Assembly: GCA_019239825.1 (NCBI GenBank)
Contig: JAFAZK010000061.1
Location: forward strand, 1 to 37,617
DNA length: 37,617 nucleotides
Direction of reading: 5' to 3'
DNA from: Verrucomicrobiota bacterium
Lineage (GTDB): Bacteria; Verrucomicrobiota; Verrucomicrobiia; Chthoniobacterales; JAFAMB01
Part shown: one piece after another, positions 8,971 through 16,658 of the stretch
How the letters are laid out: each line of letters starts with the position of its first letter
How positions within the stretch are numbered: position 1 is the stretch's first letter
Translations under genes and position numbers: made by a program
The notes under the pieces: generated by a model
The model's database searches: none
Told to the model about the DNA's origin: nothing
Seen by the model: only the letters and a program-made list of their open reading frames with translations

Positions 8971-9417
8971 CGATAAACTCTCGTGATAACCAGCTGTGTT
9001 CTGCAAGGGAACAATTATTCCGTAAAATTTGACGGCAGGGATGAGCTCCTGCTCATCCGGGGGAGCTCACATTTGGTAGGACCCTGTGGTTGGAGGGGAG
9101 CCGCTTTGGCGCGTGCCTAAAGACGCCGTTCGATTCACCCCAGCGCAGATGCGGCCTAAGAATTTGTTAAACAGGCGGCTCCCGGAAACGTCTGCTGATG
9201 TTGCAGCAGCATAAACTTGGGCCGATCGAAGATGCGGCGCCACAATGACAATTGAGGCCAGGTGACGTTCGCGGGAGCCGCCTGTTCAACACGACCCTTA
9301 GCCTCGCCAGCGCTGTCAGGCAAAGTCGCCAGGTCTCTATGCCACGCGCCAAAGCGGCTCCCCTCCAGGTTATGGGGCGGGCAGAAGACTCTCAACCACA
9401 TGATCGGGGGCTCATCC
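8971..9417. other. 447-nt gap holding family B element
   Basis: Lies between the ABC exporter start and the 3' end of the monooxygenase. The promoter of the exporter should be in 8971-9080, but I could not assign boxes. 9092-9366 is a family B foldback element. The remaining bases (9367-9417) show nothing. Confidence 0.6.
9092..9366. repeat. Family B nested foldback element, copy 1
   Basis: Outer arms are 24 nt and perfectly complementary: 9092-9115 (begins GGAGGGGAGCCGCTTTGG) and 9343-9366 (ends CGGCTCCCCTCC). Inner arms are 15 nt and perfect: 9170-9184 (AACAGGCGGCTCCCG) and 9272-9286 (CGGGAGCCGCCTGTT). The inner left arm is followed by GAAACGTCTGCTGATGTT, largely kept in copy 3. Spacers between arms do not match those of copies 2 and 3. 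Confidence 0.92.
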
Positions 9418-10773
9418 CTACTGCCTGAACTGGCTCCCGTGATGGCTGTCCGGCAAATACGGCCCCCGTTGGAACAGCTTCTCGCGTAACGTGCCGGATC
9501 GGTATTCGTTCTTATAAACTCCCCTTTTCTGCAGCTCCGGAATCAGCAGCTCAATAATATCCTCATAGGTTTCCGGCATAACCGCATAGACAAAATTAAA
9601 CCCATCGACATCCGTTTCTTCGCTCCATTCCTGAAGACGGTCGGCCACCGTTGTGGGAGATCCGGCCACCACGGGGCCCCGTCCGCCTAACCCGACCCAT
9701 TGAGCAATCTCTTTGATCTTCCAGCGGCGGTCCGGATCCGCAATTGTGAAGGACTCCAACGCAGATTGGTTGGCATTCGTTTTCTTAGCTTGCAGCTCAT
9801 CCTCCGGGCCATAAGCGCCCAGATCGACACCAGTCCAGCCGGACATCAAAGCCAAAGCACCCTGGAAATCGACATAGGAATAGTATTCCTCGAGCTTCGC
9901 CACAGCTTCAGCATCCGTGGGAGCTACAACCACAGTGAACATTGCGAATATCAGGATATTCTCTCGGCCAAGTTCCGCCACTCGTTCGCGGAGATCCCGG
10001 ACATAGCCTTTCACAATTGTTGCCGTTGGAGCGGACACGAAGATGCATTCCGCATGTCTGGCTGCGAAATCTTTGCCTCTTCTGGAAGCGCCGGCCTGGT
10101 AAAGCACCGGAGTTCGCTGAGGTGAGGGTTCACTAAGATTGAACCCAGGTACCTTGAAATATTTTCCCGAATGATTGATACCACGGACCTTCGCAGGATC
10201 GGCAAACACGCCCTTCTTTCGGTCGCGTTGAACGGCGTTTGCTGCCCAACTCTGTTCCCAAAGTTTATAACAGACGTCCATATATTCGTCTGCCAGGTCA
10301 TAGCGATCGTCGTGCTGCGTCTGTTCATCGAACCCAAAATTCTTGGCGGCGCTATTCAGATAGCCGGAAACGATATTCCATCCGAAGCGGCCCTTAGTGA
10401 GATGATCCAGGGTCGATGCCCGGCGAGCGAATGGATAGGGATGCTCATAAGTGAGCGCACAAGTCACACCGAAGCCGAGATGTTGTGTGACACTCGCCAT
10501 AGCGGATACTAACATCAGCGGATCGTTCACCGGGATTTGGACGCCGCTGTGAATGGCAGCATCCGGACGGCTCTGATAAACGTCGTAAGGGCCAAGGACG
10601 TCGGCCAAAAAAAGACCGTCGAACTTACCCCGCTCAAGCAGCCGAGCCAGTTCCGTCCAATACTCCAGATCGATATAACGTTCAGACCGGTCTCGCGGAT
10701 GGCGCCACAACCCGGGGGCCATGTGCCCAACACAATTCATGGCGAACGCATTGAACCGTATTTCCTTACTCAT
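9418..10773 (-). CDS. FMN-dependent monooxygenase, NtaA/SnaA/DszA family
   Basis: A 451-residue bacterial-luciferase-fold (TIM barrel) flavin monooxygenase that uses FMNH2 from a partner reductase. Family signs are EIRFNAFAMNCVGHM at the start, GKFDGLFLADVLGPYDVY, HPYPFARRASTLDHLTKGRFGWNIVSG and PVLYQAGASRRGKDFAARHAECIF. Relatives oxidise nitrilotriacetate, pristinamycin or dibenzothiophene sulfone. The start at 10773 is fixed by a four-base ATGA overlap with the stop of the upstream SfnB-like gene, indicating translational coupling; a start 66 nt earlier would add an unrelated leader. The pairing suggests organosulfur (sulfone/sulfonate) use. No flavin reductase is visible in the window. Confidence 0.9.
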   Translation of the reverse strand: MSKEIRFNAFAMNCVGHMAPGLWRHPRDRSERYIDLEYWTELARLLERGKFDGLFLADVLGPYDVYQSRPDAAIHSGVQIPVNDPLMLVSAMASVTQHLGFGVTCALTYEHPYPFARRASTLDHLTKGRFGWNIVSGYLNSAAKNFGFDEQTQHDDRYDLADEYMDVCYKLWEQSWAANAVQRDRKKGVFADPAKVRGINHSGKYFKVPGFNLSEPSPQRTPVLYQAGASRRGKDFAARHAECIFVSAPTATIVKGYVRDLRERVAELGRENILIFAMFTVVVAPTDAEAVAKLEEYYSYVDFQGALALMSGWTGVDLGAYGPEDELQAKKTNANQSALESFTIADPDRRWKIKEIAQWVGLGGRGPVVAGSPTTVADRLQEWSEETDVDGFNFVYAVMPETYEDIIELLIPELQKRGVYKNEYRSGTLREKLFQRGPYLPDSHHGSQFRQ

Positions 10774-11954
10774 ATCCAAGCATGGCGCGGCGGGGGAACA
10801 CCATTCAGATAATAGTTCCCCAGCGCATAGTATTTCCAACGCACCGGATCGTGCAGCGTGTGCACCCGAGCATTACGCCAGTGCCGATCTAACCCGTATT
10901 TATCCAGAGTCGATTGGGTGCCGGCCAGTTCAAACAATTTATTGGTTGCCTGAATCGAGATCTCCGTGGCCGCGATTTTGGCCTCAGCCACCGCCAACGC
11001 AGCCGCGGTTACGGTCTCTTCGTCCAACACGGCGGCAGCGCGATCGACTTTAAGCGCGGATCTTTCCATGAGGGCTTCGGCCGCATGGAGTTGATACTGC
11101 AATTTCCCTAGCTCCTGGATGGTGAGCGGATCGTCGCTGGCTCGTTCAACATTGGCGTCGATCCAGGGTCGGGACCGATTCTTTACGAATTCGACCGTAT
11201 CCGCAATGGCTGCTCTGGCAATGCCGACATCAATGGCCACGTGGATAATCTGCGAAAACGGACCCCGGGTGGTCGGCCGTTGATAGGCCTCGTATGACGG
11301 TAGGATCTGGTCTGGGCTAACCCGAACCTCTTTCAAAACCACGGTTCCGCTGGCGGTGGTCCTTTGCCCAAATGCGGACCAATCGTCGATAACCGTTAAT
11401 CCTTCACTATGCCGGTTAACAATGGCCAGCACGCGCTTACCCTCCGCATTGGTCACCCGTACTGGCACCCAATGAGCAAAGAGCGCACCCGTACAATAGA
11501 ACTTCTCCCCGCTCAGGCGATAACCATCCCCATCTGGCACCAACCGGGTTTGGTTTGCGATCACGTTTTTGCCCGAACGCTCGACGGCCGCGTTACCCAG
11601 GCGTTCTCCTTTCAAAATGCGGTCAAAGAAAAACTTCTTTTGAGCTTCAGTCCCAATCAAACGTATCTCTTCGACGTTAGCGTAGTGGTTCTGCGGAATT
11701 TGGCCGATGGAGGCATCGGCCTCAGAAACAATCGCGACCACTTCTGTAAATGTAGTCGTGGAGACTCCGGGTCCGCCATACTCCTTGGGCACGGTAATTC
11801 CCCAGAGACCCGTTTGCGAAAAAGATTCTATTTCGTCAACGGGCAGGCGTCGCTCCCTGTCGCGTACCGCCGATTCATCTCGAATCTGTTTTGCAAATAG
11901 TCGAGCCGCTTCCAATGCTTGCTCGTCACTCTTAATCCGCTGCGCTTCTGCCAT
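10770..11954 (-). CDS. SfnB-like acyl-CoA dehydrogenase-fold oxidoreductase
   Basis: A 394-residue flavoprotein of the acyl-CoA dehydrogenase superfamily in the SfnB/DszC branch, which are flavin-dependent monooxygenases linked to sulfur acquisition. Visible are the N-terminal helical domain with GLWGITVPKEYGGPGV, the mid beta-domain YRLSGEKFYCTGALFAHWVPV, DWSAFGQRTTASGTVVLKEVRV, and the C-terminal helical domain ending HTLHDPVRWKYYALGNYYLNG, characteristic of SfnB/DszC. ATG at 11954. Overlaps the monooxygenase by ATGA. Sulfur-source assignment rests on family and pairing, not on direct evidence. Confidence 0.88.
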   Translation of the reverse strand: MAEAQRIKSDEQALEAARLFAKQIRDESAVRDRERRLPVDEIESFSQTGLWGITVPKEYGGPGVSTTTFTEVVAIVSEADASIGQIPQNHYANVEEIRLIGTEAQKKFFFDRILKGERLGNAAVERSGKNVIANQTRLVPDGDGYRLSGEKFYCTGALFAHWVPVRVTNAEGKRVLAIVNRHSEGLTVIDDWSAFGQRTTASGTVVLKEVRVSPDQILPSYEAYQRPTTRGPFSQIIHVAIDVGIARAAIADTVEFVKNRSRPWIDANVERASDDPLTIQELGKLQYQLHAAEALMERSALKVDRAAAVLDEETVTAAALAVAEAKIAATEISIQATNKLFELAGTQSTLDKYGLDRHWRNARVHTLHDPVRWKYYALGNYYLNGVPPPRHAWI

Positions 11955-12006
11955 ATCAAAATTGGGGATGCTTTTGGGACTTGATCAATTACCAACACTT
12001 CCGGGC

Positions 12007-12031
12007 AACTTATAACCTAGAAACTTATAAC
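12007..12031. promoter_or_regulatory. Direct repeat AACTTATAAC upstream of SfnB-like gene
   Basis: Two identical 10-mers at 12007-12016 and 12022-12031 (period 15), about 53-77 nt upstream of the SfnB-like start and just after the atoE stop. The repeat could be an activator site or a promoter element; nothing else supports it. Confidence 0.35.
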
Positions 12032-12040
12032 TCTCTGACC

Positions 12041-13483
12041 TTAGACAAGAATCAACAATGCCGCACCAAACAGGGCGGTTCCCAGTAAAAAACTCATGAC
12101 CGTAAATCCCATTACTCGCCTGATGCTGATTCCAGCCACCGCCACTACCGGCAGCGCCCAGAATGGTTGAATCATGTCGGCTACCTGTTCGCCATACGCA
12201 ACGCCCATGGCAGTAGCAGCCTGTGAGGCGTGCAGTCCTACGGCCGCAGGTACGGCAAAAGGACCCTGTACCGCCCAGTGACCACCGGCACTTGGTACAA
12301 ACAAACTAATAAAGAGTGAGGCCACATAATTGCAGAACGGTAGCGTGTGTGCGTCGGCAAACTGGATAAATGCTTTGGCAACAACATCCGCCAAGCCGGT
12401 GCTGATCAAGATTCCCATGATTCCTCCGTAGAGAGGATATTGGAGAATCAAAGGACCGGTAACTCGCGCAGCCCGGTTAACCGCCTGGATATAGGCGATG
12501 GGCCGCCAATGTAAGAGCAGGCCGGCTATCAGAAAAAGAAAGATCACCGAGTTGAGGTCCAAGAAAAAACCGGACTGTCGCCAAATACAACCCAACGCGA
12601 TAATCCCGGCAATCACCATCACCAGGTTAAGCACGCAGCTTTGTTCAAGGCGCCTGGCTAGTGTCACCGGCTCGCCAGACGAAGCCTCCCGTAGTCTCGA
12701 CGACGGGGCGAAGTCTGGGCCCTCAGGCTCCTGATCCTTTTCCGGGTCGTCGCTTGGATTCAGGACAGCGATCTGGACCTCGGAATCAGTCGGTTTGATT
12801 GCACAGAAAAGAACGGGCAACGCAATTAACAAGAGGACCGCGGGAAGCAGATTCAGCGGGGTAAGGAGCGTCGCGCTTAGGGGCAACACCTTTCCGGTGA
12901 CTTTCTCGACAATGTTTAGGTTTGAGCCGGGTGTCGCCAGCGACAAGGCAATCGAACTGGAAAAACCGCTCGAAAAGATCATCCACCCGGAGTAGGCGCC
13001 GCCGACCAACCAACCGAAGTCGATACGGATTCGTTGGGCAATCTCCTTTGCTATCAAACCGGCTACGACCAACCCAAAACCCCAGTTTAGAAAAGAGGCG
13101 AAATAGACCGTAACAATCGTGAGTACAATGGCTCGGTTTGGTGTGGTCCCAAGCGAGGCAAGTCGTCTGAGCACCGTGCGAACTGGCGCAGAGGTGGACA
13201 GCGCAAAGCCGGTGACCAGGATCAGCAAAACCTGGAACGCAAACGCCAATATGCTGAACAGACCGTTATACCATCCGGTAAAGATCGTCGTCGCCGATCC
13301 CTTTGGGGCGAACAGGGCTGCTAAAATGGCCGTCAGGACGGTCAACCCTACCGCTAATACATAGGGGTCCGGTGTGTACCGCTCAAACACGCGAACGAAG
13401 AAAGCGGTGAGGCGGCGAATGAAAGAGTGCCGGACAAGCGTTTGGGCAGCAGGCGACCGATCCGCAGATATCTCTACTTGCAC
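12041..13483 (-). CDS. atoE: Short-chain fatty acid permease AtoE
   Basis: A 480-residue polytopic inner-membrane carrier of the AtoE family, which takes up acetoacetate, butyrate and similar acids. Family features include an N-terminal basic segment FVRVFERYTPDPYVLAVGLT, GWYNGLFSILAFAFQVLLILVTGFALS, NWGFGLVVAGLIAKE, HSGW-like segment GGAYSGWMIFSSGFSSSIAL, and a C-terminal part with QYPLYGGIMGIL and FVPSAGGHWAVQGP. Starts with GTG at 13483; the gene lies 86 nt upstream of the SfnB-like gene on the same strand and may share a transcript. No thiolase or CoA transferase is present nearby. Confidence 0.92.
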   Translation of the reverse strand: MQVEISADRSPAAQTLVRHSFIRRLTAFFVRVFERYTPDPYVLAVGLTVLTAILAALFAPKGSATTIFTGWYNGLFSILAFAFQVLLILVTGFALSTSAPVRTVLRRLASLGTTPNRAIVLTIVTVYFASFLNWGFGLVVAGLIAKEIAQRIRIDFGWLVGGAYSGWMIFSSGFSSSIALSLATPGSNLNIVEKVTGKVLPLSATLLTPLNLLPAVLLLIALPVLFCAIKPTDSEVQIAVLNPSDDPEKDQEPEGPDFAPSSRLREASSGEPVTLARRLEQSCVLNLVMVIAGIIALGCIWRQSGFFLDLNSVIFLFLIAGLLLHWRPIAYIQAVNRAARVTGPLILQYPLYGGIMGILISTGLADVVAKAFIQFADAHTLPFCNYVASLFISLFVPSAGGHWAVQGPFAVPAAVGLHASQAATAMGVAYGEQVADMIQPFWALPVVAVAGISIRRVMGFTVMSFLLGTALFGAALLILV

Positions 13484-13568
13484 AGTAGGCTTTAGAATTG
13501 ATTGAAGAATTCGTCAACGGTCAAAGATGGGGAACCCATCGAAGCGCGCCGATCCGAAACCACCGATC

Positions 13569-13644
13569 GGTAGGGCGAAAAACTCGACGCGGACAAGCTG
13601 CGGTTCTGTTGCTGGTGTCTCCGCGCCGAGTTTTTCGCCCTACC
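13569..13644. repeat. Foldback hairpin, GGTAGGGCGAAAAACTCG arms
   Basis: Arms of 24 nt at 13569-13592 and 13621-13644 are complementary with one mismatch and enclose 28 nt. It sits between atoE and the membrane-protein gene. The same arm occurs once more, without a partner, at 17482-17504. Confidence 0.93.
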
Positions 13645-13662
13645 GGGCTTCATCCGCCCGAA

Positions 13663-14241
13663 TCACTTCCCGTCACTCGTCGCTTCCGGCTCTGGGATTG
13701 GCGTGTAATGCCCTCTAAATATAAACACCAGGGGATAGATCATCGAGACTACGGCCTCCACGATCGTCAGAGTCCCGAAGTTCCCGGTTTCTGAGCTGCC
13801 CTGCGCGGATAGCATCAAAGCAATCGCTCGCATTCCGGCAACAAAACTGACGGTATAAAGCAACAACATGATGCGCGTGGGTGCTTTGAAGAAGCAGTAA
13901 ATCGCTCCCGCAAAGGCCAGGAATCCCGCCACCGGAACAAGCTTGCGCGTGCTGAACCAGAGACTGAACCCAGCCAGCTCCTTACCCGCGATCGTTAAAT
14001 CAACCGCAGCCACCACCAGAACGACCACCAAGATCACAATCCGCACCCATCTGTCGTTGATCGATGGCATATGCCTAAGACGAAAACTAATCAGCACCAC
14101 CGCTACTAATTGGACGATACTCACCGCGATGGCTTCGAACTCGGATGCTTCCGAAAAAAGGTTAACCCACAGCCAAAGTTGGCAAGCGATCGCCAAAAAA
14201 AAGCGTTGGCCGATTCCGAGTGTTCTTGCGGGGGCATCCAT
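13663..14241 (-). CDS. Small polytopic membrane protein, unknown function
   Basis: 192 residues with about six hydrophobic segments (residues ~13-28, 35-50, 65-85, 95-118, 122-142, 158-175) and a short polar tail. I do not recognise a family. A conserved-looking Lys-Leu-Val-Pro-Val turn precedes the fourth segment. It starts at ATG 14241 within 15 nt of a heptamer foldback and could be transcribed with atoE, 180 nt downstream, though a hairpin lies between them. Confidence 0.65.
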   Translation of the reverse strand: MDAPARTLGIGQRFFLAIACQLWLWVNLFSEASEFEAIAVSIVQLVAVVLISFRLRHMPSINDRWVRIVILVVVLVVAAVDLTIAGKELAGFSLWFSTRKLVPVAGFLAFAGAIYCFFKAPTRIMLLLYTVSFVAGMRAIALMLSAQGSSETGNFGTLTIVEAVVSMIYPLVFIFRGHYTPIPEPEATSDGK

Positions 14242-14253
14242 TGTTTCTGAGAG

Positions 14254-14334
14254 GTGAGAAGTGATTGGTGAGACGTGAGAGGTGGTCGCTTCGCGCGTCT
14301 AATCACTTCTCACCGATCACGTCTCACTTCTCAC
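14254..14334. repeat. Heptamer foldback, GTGAxxx / xxxTCAC
   Basis: Left tract of 7-bp units GTGAGAA, GTGATTG, GTGAGAC, GTGAGAG, GTGGTCG (14254-14288); right tract TAATCAC, TTCTCAC, CGATCAC, GTCTCAC, TTCTCAC (14300-14334). The right tract is the inverted counterpart of the left, with only 11 nt between them. Lies between the ArsR gene and the small membrane-protein gene. Confidence 0.9.
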
Positions 14335-14361
14335 AGCTTTAGTTCTGCGGTGAAACTCAGG

Positions 14362-14661
14362 CTATTTCGCGCTTAGAACAAGCTTTAAGAGGCCAGGAAA
14401 CCGTTTGTTTAACTCGGTTTCGCGAATTGAAGTCATGCATTTCGTGCCTTCGGTGCGGGTGTAGATGAGGCCCGCAGCACGCAAAACATCGAAGTGATGC
14501 GAGCGAGTCGCCTTAGAGACGTCAAGCTCGATCTCGTTACACGCCAGCTCTCCTCGTTCGGCGAGTGCCCGCAAAATCGCAATTCGGCACGGATCAGAAA
14601 GCGCCTGCATCACGTCAGCCAAAGCGACTTCTCTGAGTACCGGATGCGAATAGCACTTCAT
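14362..14661 (-). CDS. ArsR/SmtB-family transcriptional regulator
   Basis: A 99-residue winged-helix protein. ALSDPCRIAILRALAERGELACNEIEL is the first helices and turn, VSKATRSHHFDVLRAAGLIYTRTEGTKCMTSI is the recognition helix and wing. Two Cys (residue 3, in the N-terminal MKC, and the Cys of ELACNEI) plus the one in TKCMTS could sense thiol-reactive compounds, but no ELCVCDL metal site is present, so this is not a classic metal sensor. It is divergent from an old yellow enzyme gene, a pairing known for electrophile-responsive regulators, and an inverted repeat lies 27 nt before its start. It probably represses itself and perhaps the ene-reductase. Confidence 0.88.
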   Translation of the reverse strand: MKCYSHPVLREVALADVMQALSDPCRIAILRALAERGELACNEIELDVSKATRSHHFDVLRAAGLIYTRTEGTKCMTSIRETELNKRFPGLLKLVLSAK

Positions 14662-14687
14662 CGAGCAACCAGGATATCATTTCCGCA

Positions 14688-14711
14688 GTAGTTAGACAAT
14701 CGTCTTACTAC
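14688..14711. promoter_or_regulatory. Candidate ArsR operator
   Basis: GTAGTTAGAC at 14688-14697 and GTCTTACTAC at 14702-14711 form 10-bp arms with a single mismatch around AATC, 27-50 nt upstream of the ArsR start. Length and position fit a dimer-binding ArsR operator over the promoter. Confidence 0.65.
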
Positions 14712-14784
14712 GAACTTACGGCGACCCGCATGGTTAGGGATCGCTGCTTACGCCCATCAACGGAAGAACAAATGCAAGAGCTCC

Positions 14785-15008
14785 TGCCCCGAAGGGGCAA
14801 TAGGACTAAGCCAGGGGTTTTAACCCCTGGTTTATGTATGTTAATCACGACGTGCCCTGAAAGTGGCACAAGACCGGCCTGGTATGATGTAGTTTGTAAG
14901 TTAACACCCATGGAGCCACTCTTCTGGCGCCACTTTCAGGGCGCATCGTACCGTGCGGTCAACCAGGGGTTAAAATCCCTGGCTTAGTCCTGTTGCCCCT
15001 TCGGGGCA
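14785..15008. repeat. Family A nested foldback element
   Basis: Outer arms 14785-14830 and 14963-15008 are 46 nt each and complementary with two mismatches; each contains two smaller hairpins (TGCCCCGAAGGGGCA and CCAGGGGTTTTAACCCCTGG). Inner arms are 14853-14867 (TGCCCTGAAAGTGGC) and 14929-14942 (GCCACTTTCAGGGC). It lies between the ArsR operator and the ene-reductase promoter, so the divergent pair is insulated by it. Confidence 0.93.
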
Positions 15009-15073
15009 GAGGCCTCACGGCTCGTTCATGAACGCCTCGCGAGCGAGGCAGCGTTCCACGGTTTGGGCCATAT

Positions 15074-15118
15074 TTGACATTCAAACGACCAGCCCGAATA
15101 GTTCGATACACATCGAAC
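15074..15118 (+). promoter_or_regulatory. Promoter and palindrome of ene-reductase
   Basis: TTGACA at 15074-15079 is a consensus -35; the -10 would fall at 15097-15102, where only AATAGT is seen. Overlapping and following it is a perfect palindrome GTTCGAT-ACAC-ATCGAAC (15101-15118), 45 nt before the start. Its sequence differs from the ArsR operator at 14688-14711, so a second regulator may act here. Confidence 0.5.
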
Positions 15119-15162
15119 ATAATTTGTTCAATATAGAGGACATTGCTAGGGAACTTTCAATT

Positions 15163-16239
15163 ATGCCGACACTACAAGATCCAATTCGCATCGGGGACTG
15201 GGAACTACCCAATCGCGTCATTATGGCGCCTCTCACCCGCTGTCGATCCAGCGAGGGACGAGTACCAAATGATCTGATGCGCCAATACTATCAACAACGG
15301 TCGAGTGCCGGCCTGATTATTTCCGAAGCGACCTCCATCTCGCCCATGGGCGTTGGTTATCCGAATACTCCGGGTATTTGGTCGCAGGATCAGATTACGG
15401 GCTGGAAGCGCGTAACGGACGGCATCCACAACGCCGGTGGGCGAATTCTTCTACAGTTGTGGCACGTCGGTCGCGTGTCTGACCCGATTTATCTCAACGG
15501 CGCACTCCCTGTCGCGCCCAGTGCGATTGCGCCGGACGGACACGTTAGCTTGGTTAGACCCGAAAAACCGTTCGTAACTCCAAGAGCGCTCAACCTTGAA
15601 GAAATCCCCGGGATCGTTGAAGAGTACCGCCGAGGAGCTGCGAATGCATTAGCAGCCGGTTTCGACGGAGTCGAGATTCATGGAGCCAACGGCTATCTGC
15701 TCGATCAGTTTCTTCAAGATATCAGCAATCACCGCACCGATGAGTACGGCGGATCGATTGAAAATCGTGCGCGGCTGATGCTGGAGGCGGTCGATGCTGC
15801 CATCTCGGTCTGGGGAGCCAGCCGGGTCGGTCTTCATCTTGCACCGCGCGGGCGCTCGCATTCGATGGGGGATTCCAACAAACCGGCGACCTTCGGATAT
15901 GTCGCTCGCGAAGTTGGAAAACGAGGGATCGCTTTTATCTGTGTCCGCGAAACGCTGGAAGAACCACGGGTGGGACCGGAACTGAAGCGGATTTTTGGCG
16001 GCCCGTATATTGCCAACGATCTCTTCACGAAAGAGACCGGAGAGAAAATCGTGGAGGACGGTGAGGCAGACGCGGTCGCTTACGGCAGGTTGTTCATTTC
16101 CAATCCGGACCTTCCGCGACGCCTGGCCTTGAACGCGCCGCTCAACGAGCCGATTCCGGAGACGTTCTATTCGTCAGACGCAGGTCCAACAGGCTATACG
16201 GACTATCCGGCGTTAGATCTAGAAAAAGAAGCCGCGTAA
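15163..16239 (+). CDS. Old yellow enzyme-family ene-reductase
   Basis: A 358-residue FMN-binding TIM-barrel NAD(P)H:flavin oxidoreductase of the NemA/XenB type that reduces activated C=C bonds or nitro compounds. It opens LQDPIRIGDWELPNRVIMAPLTR (FMN-binding APLTR), then LLQLWHVGRVS, EIHGANGYLLDQFLQ with the substrate-binding His and Asn, RTDEYGGSIENRARL, IANDLFTKE and VAYGRLFISNPDLP. The start at 15163 matches the normal N-terminus; an upstream in-frame ATG at 15028 would place the promoter palindrome inside the gene. Stands divergent from an ArsR regulator, suggesting inducible detoxification. Confidence 0.93.
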   Translation: MPTLQDPIRIGDWELPNRVIMAPLTRCRSSEGRVPNDLMRQYYQQRSSAGLIISEATSISPMGVGYPNTPGIWSQDQITGWKRVTDGIHNAGGRILLQLWHVGRVSDPIYLNGALPVAPSAIAPDGHVSLVRPEKPFVTPRALNLEEIPGIVEEYRRGAANALAAGFDGVEIHGANGYLLDQFLQDISNHRTDEYGGSIENRARLMLEAVDAAISVWGASRVGLHLAPRGRSHSMGDSNKPATFGYVAREVGKRGIAFICVRETLEEPRVGPELKRIFGGPYIANDLFTKETGEKIVEDGEADAVAYGRLFISNPDLPRRLALNAPLNEPIPETFYSSDAGPTGYTDYPALDLEKEAA

Positions 16240-16658
16240 GGCTGGTACCACACAGGGAGCGCCGGCCTTCCCGCGGTCGCGGGACGAGGCCGAATGGGGG
16301 TCGCCACGCTGGAGGGGAGCCGCTTTTGAAGGTTGCTCGTAACCTGAGCTGAATCGCGCAAACAATCGTTGTATTTTGAGACGTTATCTAGCAGGCGGCT
16401 CCCGGAAACGTCTCACGATGCGGTTCGGCTTATCGGGTTGCATTGGTGGGAAACGAAATGAATCGCAGTAGGTTGTAGAGACGTCTGGAAACGTTCACGG
16501 GAGCCGCCTGCTCGCACACGCCCACCTGGCAAACGCGGGGTTTCACGCATGTGCCGGCAGACACGGTGCGCGCGTTAGAGCGGCTCCCCTCCAGGGTGTC
16601 AACTCCCACCGCTCACGCCAGGCTTGCGATGGCCTCGCAGGCGGGCCACGCTCAACGG
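16240..16658. other. 419-nt gap holding family B copy 2
   Basis: Apart from the element at 16311-16592 there is a GGCCTTCCCGCGGTCGCGGG stretch (16264-16283) whose CCCGCGG/TCGCGGG could form a hairpin ending the ene-reductase transcript. No gene supported; an open frame from 16551 is just the hydrolase frame read back into the repeat. Confidence 0.55.
16311..16592. repeat. Family B nested foldback element, copy 2
   Basis: Outer arms 16311-16324 (GGAGGGGAGCCGCT) and 16579-16592 (AGCGGCTCCCCTCC); inner arms 16391-16404 (GCAGGCGGCTCCCG) and 16498-16511 (CGGGAGCCGCCTGC). The inner arms are extended by a second short pair AACGTCTC / GAGACGTC. Spacers do not match those of the other copies. Confidence 0.9.
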
